64,000 nt of DNA, from the NCBI RefSeq assembly GCF_001423525.1, contig NZ_LMOI01000012.1, forward strand, positions 376,115-440,114. The letters run 5' to 3'. A model generated the notes under the pieces. It was not told the DNA's origin and did no database searches. It worked only from the letters and a program-made list of their open reading frames with translations. Shown here one piece after another: positions 60,452 to 64,000 of the stretch. Both the position numbers and the translations under genes were made by a program. Numbering within the stretch: the stretch's first letter is position 1; each line of letters starts with the position of its first letter. Source of the DNA: Arthrobacter sp. Leaf137 (GTDB taxonomy: Bacteria > Actinomycetota > Actinomycetes > Actinomycetales > Micrococcaceae).

Positions 60452-61507
60452 ATGAAAGCGCTTGTTTACGGCGGCGCCGGGAAGAAGTCCTGGACGGATG
60501 TACCGGATCCTGCCATCCGGAACCCCGGCGACGCGATTGTCAGGGTGGACACCACCACGATCTGCGGGACGGACCTCCACATCCTCAAGGGTGACGTGCC
60601 CGCCGTGCAGGAGGGGCGGATCCTTGGGCACGAAGGCGTCGGCACCATCACGGAAGTTGGATCATCCGTCACCAGCCTCAAGCCCGGGGACCGGGTGATC
60701 ATCTCCTGCATCAAATCCTGCGGCCACTGCGCCAACTGCAGGACCGGCCTGTATTCACACTGCCTCGGTGATGAGGGCGCCCCGGGCATCGGCTGGATCT
60801 TCGGCCACCTGATTGACGGGACGCAGGCGGAGTACGTCCGGGTGCCTTATGCGGAGAATTCGCTGCACCTGCTGCCGGATGGCGTCAGCGATGAGCAGGC
60901 GGTCATGCTCTCGGACATTCTTCCTACGGGCTTCGAAATTGGTGTCCAGTACGGCCGGGTGAAGCCTGGCGATACTGTGGCAGTGGTGGGGGCAGGGCCT
61001 GTAGGTTTGGCGGCGATTGCCACCGCCGGGCTCTACGGGGCCGCCGGCATCATCGCTGTGGACCTGGACCGGAACCGGCTGGAGCTATCCCGCAGCTTTG
61101 GTGCAACACAGGTGGTGGTGTCCTCCGACGCTGATTGGAAGAGCCAGGTGCTCTCGCACACGGACGGCCTGGGCGTGGACGTGGCCATCGAGGCCGTGGG
61201 CATTCCCGCCACGTTCGACATGTGCACCGAGATTGTCCGCCCGGGCGGCAACGTGGCCAACGTGGGCGTGCACGGCAAGCCGGTGGAGCTGCACCTGGAA
61301 CGGCTATGGATCCAGAACATCAATGTCAGCATGGGCCTCGTCAATGCCAACACCACCCCCATGCTCCTGCGCCTGGTGGCCCAGAAGAAGCTGCCTGCGG
61401 AGAAATTCGCCACCCACCACTTCAGCTTCGACCAGTTCATGGACGCATACGACACGTTCAGCCGGGCGGCCGAGACACAGGCCCTGAAGGTGGTTATCAC
61501 GCGTTGA
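60452..61507 (+). CDS. Zinc-dependent alcohol dehydrogenase
   Basis: 351 residues, medium-chain type. Catalytic zinc ligands are Cys in TTICGTDLHIL, the His-Glu pair in ILGHEGVG and a later residue; the structural zinc site is CGHCANC with a fourth Cys in LYSHCLGD. The Rossmann fold has VAVVGAGPVGLAAI and an Asp at VDLDRNR, favouring NAD(H). AAGGACC precedes the ATG. Closely related genes occur in the S. coelicolor OsdR cluster. Reducing aldehydes to alcohols to recycle NADH under hypoxia is the likely role, inferred from the operators. Confidence 0.94.
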   Translation: MKALVYGGAGKKSWTDVPDPAIRNPGDAIVRVDTTTICGTDLHILKGDVPAVQEGRILGHEGVGTITEVGSSVTSLKPGDRVIISCIKSCGHCANCRTGLYSHCLGDEGAPGIGWIFGHLIDGTQAEYVRVPYAENSLHLLPDGVSDEQAVMLSDILPTGFEIGVQYGRVKPGDTVAVVGAGPVGLAAIATAGLYGAAGIIAVDLDRNRLELSRSFGATQVVVSSDADWKSQVLSHTDGLGVDVAIEAVGIPATFDMCTEIVRPGGNVANVGVHGKPVELHLERLWIQNINVSMGLVNANTTPMLLRLVAQKKLPAEKFATHHFSFDQFMDAYDTFSRAAETQALKVVITR

Positions 61508-61530
61508 AGCCGCCGGACAGGACACGCAGG

Positions 61531-61566
61531 AAACGCCGCGGACCGTGGGAACGGTCCGCGGCGTTT
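61531..61566. terminator. Bidirectional terminator between the dehydrogenase and flotillin genes
   Basis: AAACGCCGCGGACCGT pairs perfectly with ACGGTCCGCGGCGTTT around a four-base loop, between two convergent stop codons. Confidence 0.92.
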
Positions 61567-61581
61567 CAGGGATGGCGGTGC

Positions 61582-63138
61582 TTAATCCTGCCCGGGGCCC
61601 TGCGGGGTGGCCTGGCCCGGCGACTTGCCGTTGCCGGCTGTACCAACGGGTGTTGTGGCCGGAGTGGGCGTCCCGGCGGTTGCCGCCGCCGGCTGGCCGA
61701 AGCCCTTCAGCATCTGGATGACGTCAAATCCAGTGGTGTCCTTGAGGAGCTGAGCCGTTTCGTGGACACCCGAGGAGACGTTCCTGCTCACCTGCCCGGC
61801 GCCGTCGTTCGAAATGACCGTCATGTTGCTGATGGCACCCATCGGGGCCGCGATTTCCTTGGCGATGGACGGCAGGACTTCAAGCAGCTTGTTCAGGATG
61901 GCTGCCTCGTTGAACTCGCTGTACGCCTTGGCCTGCGCTTCGATGGCCTCGGCCTCGGCCTTGCCCCGCAGCCCAATGACATCTGCTTCGGCGATACCCT
62001 GTGACTTGGTGACTTCCGCCTCGGCCAGGCCGCGGATCTTGTTGATCTCCGTTTCCGCGTTGCCCTTGGCCGTGTTTGCGGCAGCCAGCGCCTGGGCCTC
62101 CACCTCGTTGCCGGCGGCCCGCAGTTTCCGGGTCTCCAGCTCGGCGGCTGCCTCCACCTTGGTGGCTTCGGAGATCCGGGTACGGCGGGACAGGTCCGCT
62201 GCAGCTTCGGTTTCCACCTTGTACTTGGCGGCGTCGGCGGGCTTGCGGACCTCGATGTCGAGTTCCTTCTCACGGAGTTCCGCCTGGCGTGCCACCACCT
62301 GCTGGTTCTTCAGGATGATCGCTTCCTGCTGGTCAGCCTGGGCCAGCGGGCCGGCAGCATCGGCCTCAGCCTGGCGGGCATCGGTTTCCTGCTTGAGTTC
62401 AGCGCGGCGGAGCGCCAGCTTCTGCTCCGCCTCAGCCGTCTTCTGGTCCGCAAGGGCTTTCGCCTCGGCGGCCTCACGCTGCGAATTGGCCTCGGCGATG
62501 CTCGCGTTACGGGCCACCAGCGCAGCTTCGGGGCGCCCCAGGTTCTTCAGGTAACCGCCGGTATCGTCCACGGACTTGATCTGGAACGTGTCGATCACCA
62601 GGCCCTGGTTGGTCATGGAGTGCTCGGCCTCCTCCTTGACCGAGGCCGCGAACTGCGCGCGGTCCTTGATGATCGCGTCAACGCTCAGCGTGCCAACGAT
62701 CGAGCGCAGTGAGCCTGACAGCGTCTCCTGCGTGTAGTGGTCAATGGCGTCCTGCTGGTCCAGGAACCGCTGGGCGGCCTTGCGGACGGAGACCTTGTCG
62801 CCCCCGACCTTGACCTGGGCAACACCTGTCAGCTTGAGCTGGATGCCGTTGTTGGAAATCGCCTCGATGGTCACCTCAACCTGGCGTGAGGACAGCGAGA
62901 TGTGGCTGACGCGCTCGGTGATGGGATTAACGAACGCCCTGTTGTTGATGATGACCCGCGACTGGTCATCGGAGGTTTCATTCGTCGTGTTCGGATCGCT
63001 CTTGCCGGTAATCAGCATCGCCTCGTTGGGCTTCGCGAACCGGATGCTCTTGGTGTAGAAAATGAATCCCGCGATGAGCAGCAGCACCACTGCTGCTCCG
63101 GCGATCAAAACGATCACCATGGTTCCCCCAATAATCAT
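61582..63138 (-). CDS. Flotillin family protein (SPFH domain)
   Basis: 518 residues. An N-terminal membrane segment (MVIVLIAGAAVVLLLIAGFIFY) is followed by an SPFH/band-7 domain (about 30-210: RFAKPNEAMLITG ... VIDTFQIKSVDD). A long Ala/Glu-rich coiled coil (about 215-430) has the flotillin-type AEAEA repeats, and a Pro/Thr/Gly-rich tail follows. Bacterial flotillins organise membrane microdomains and influence signalling and secretion. It stands alone and is divergent from the oxidoreductase gene. An in-frame ATG seven codons in (MVIVLIAG) is an alternative start. Confidence 0.94.
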   Translation of the reverse strand: MIIGGTMVIVLIAGAAVVLLLIAGFIFYTKSIRFAKPNEAMLITGKSDPNTTNETSDDQSRVIINNRAFVNPITERVSHISLSSRQVEVTIEAISNNGIQLKLTGVAQVKVGGDKVSVRKAAQRFLDQQDAIDHYTQETLSGSLRSIVGTLSVDAIIKDRAQFAASVKEEAEHSMTNQGLVIDTFQIKSVDDTGGYLKNLGRPEAALVARNASIAEANSQREAAEAKALADQKTAEAEQKLALRRAELKQETDARQAEADAAGPLAQADQQEAIILKNQQVVARQAELREKELDIEVRKPADAAKYKVETEAAADLSRRTRISEATKVEAAAELETRKLRAAGNEVEAQALAAANTAKGNAETEINKIRGLAEAEVTKSQGIAEADVIGLRGKAEAEAIEAQAKAYSEFNEAAILNKLLEVLPSIAKEIAAPMGAISNMTVISNDGAGQVSRNVSSGVHETAQLLKDTTGFDVIQMLKGFGQPAAATAGTPTPATTPVGTAGNGKSPGQATPQGPGQD

Positions 63139-63399
63139 TTCTCCCCTTATTTACATGTTGAATTTCTCCAGTCACTTTACGTGCCAAAGCCTGCGGCGGG
63201 AATCCTGCCGGTGTGGCGGCAGGTTGAGCCTGCGCGTCACGGTTGGCGGCCAGGACGTACGACGCCGGCTGGCTGGGTGCGCAACGGAGTGGGCCAGGGA
63301 GGGGAAGCCTGCGGATGAACAAGGGACCAGCATGGGTCCCCGTTCGGTAGGTTGGTGCCGTACGGCAGGGCCAGTTTTCGTCGAGGCATGGGAGAACAA

Positions 63400-64000
63400 A
63401 TGAAAGCGATCGTGTACGAAGAGACCGGTGCGTCGTCGGTACTGCAACTGCAGGACAAAGCAAAGAGCGATCCGGGTCCCGGCGAGGTCCGCGTCCGGCT
63501 GGCTGTTTCCGGGGTAAATCCCACGGACTGGAAGTCCCGCGCCGGCAGCGGGCAGGGCAGCACGAAGCTGAAGGCGCCAAAGGTTCCGAACCAGGACGGC
63601 GCGGGCATTGTCGATGCCATCGGGCCCGGGGTGACGGGCTTCAGCCCCGGCGACCGCGTCTGGCTCTGGGACGTGGCCTGGGGCGGCGACGAAGGTACTG
63701 CCCAGGAGTATGCCGTTGTTCCGTCGGTAAAGGTGGTTGCCCTTCCCGATGATGAATCCTTTGACACCGGGGCCTCCCTGGGCATCCCGGCCCTGACCGC
63801 ACACAGGGCCCTGACCTCGAGTGAACACGGACCTGACCGGCTCTCCCCCGGATCGTTGACCGGGCAGACCGTTCTCGTCACCGGCGGCGCAGGAGCCGTA
63901 AGCCACGCCGCAATCCAGCTGGCCCGCTGGGCCGGAGCCAACGTCATCACCACCGTCAGCGACGACCGGAAAGCCCGCCTCGCCCGCCTCGCAGGGGCGC
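63400..64000 (+). CDS. Zinc-type NADPH:quinone oxidoreductase, N-terminal part
   Basis: The first 200 residues of a medium-chain reductase that runs off the right edge. The ATG at 63400 follows GGGAGAAC. Visible are MKAIVYEETGASSVLQLQD, SGVNPTDWKSRAG, PNQDGAGIVDAIGPGVTGF with GDRVW, and the cofactor loop VLVTGGAGAVSHAAIQLARWAGA. No zinc-ligand Cys or His is seen in the usual positions, as expected for the quinone oxidoreductase branch. The role is NADPH-dependent reduction of quinones or enones. The 261 bases shared with the divergent flotillin gene show no motif I can name. Confidence 0.92.
   Translation, partial: MKAIVYEETGASSVLQLQDKAKSDPGPGEVRVRLAVSGVNPTDWKSRAGSGQGSTKLKAPKVPNQDGAGIVDAIGPGVTGFSPGDRVWLWDVAWGGDEGTAQEYAVVPSVKVVALPDDESFDTGASLGIPALTAHRALTSSEHGPDRLSPGSLTGQTVLVTGGAGAVSHAAIQLARWAGANVITTVSDDRKARLARLAGA

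Noticed and set aside
1..64000. Mobile elements, prophage, CRISPR arrays, tRNA or rRNA genes
   Set aside because: No transposase, integrase, phage structural gene, regularly spaced repeat or RNA-gene signature was recognised on either strand.

Overview
The window looks like chromosome from a high-GC actinobacterium of the Micrococcaceae, most likely Arthrobacter or Pseudarthrobacter. This rests on gene content (a mycoredoxin, PdxS/PdxT vitamin B6 synthesis, a PgsA-type phosphatidylinositol-phosphate synthase beside a HIT protein and thrS, MurT/GatD, DnaE2, DevR/DevS) and on frequent GTG/TTG starts. I see no phage, transposon, integrase, rRNA, tRNA or CRISPR array. Both ends cut through genes: ruvB on the left and a quinone-oxidoreductase-like gene on the right.

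Left part (1-13.4 kb), housekeeping: the minus-strand series thrS, HIT, pgsA, pdxS ... pdxT, yebC, ruvC, ruvA, ruvB. It is interrupted between pdxS and pdxT by murT-gatD (lipid II amidation), a CapA-like lipoprotein and an M3 oligopeptidase. From 13.5 to 19.9 kb lie a LexA-box-controlled DUF6504-dnaE2 mutagenesis operon, a chorismate mutase, a VOC protein, an SRAP/HMCES-type abasic-site protein and mycoredoxin. From 20 to 30 kb are mixed small operons: lipoate-ligase-like, AarF kinase with its PadR regulator, a thioesterase, nuclease, Nudix and phosphoesterase genes, an SDR stress oxidoreductase, and an SLT-domain/DksA/HEAT/DUF1810 run.

At 31-32.2 kb a cyclic di-AMP riboswitch precedes a LysM-NlpC/P60 cell-wall hydrolase gene that ends at a textbook terminator. 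From 32.2 to 35.6 kb is an overlapping minus-strand run of DinB, RNase Z and SelO, plus an acidic DUF5709 protein.

The main feature is 35.7-61.5 kb, a hypoxia/dormancy island resembling the DosR regulon of Mycobacterium tuberculosis and the OsdR regulon of Streptomyces coelicolor. It encodes a DevR-like regulator and a DevS-like heme-GAF histidine kinase placed tail to tail, five universal stress proteins, three PPOX-fold proteins, two P-type ATPases, PEP synthase, a beta-phosphoglucomutase/GH65 phosphorylase fusion, phosphofructokinase and a zinc alcohol dehydrogenase. A DosR-like operator, GGGNCNWWNGNCCC, can be read upstream of most transcription units. At six genes it sits a constant 35-36 bases before the start codon, with a -10-like hexamer 6-7 bases before the start. 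This suggests leaderless transcripts with the activator bound near -42. The metabolic logic would be phosphorolysis of a disaccharide to beta-glucose-1-phosphate, conversion to glucose-6-phosphate and entry into glycolysis at low ATP cost, with stress proteins and ion pumps supporting a non-growing state.

The right end (61.5-64 kb) holds a flotillin-like membrane scaffold and the start of a zinc-type quinone oxidoreductase.
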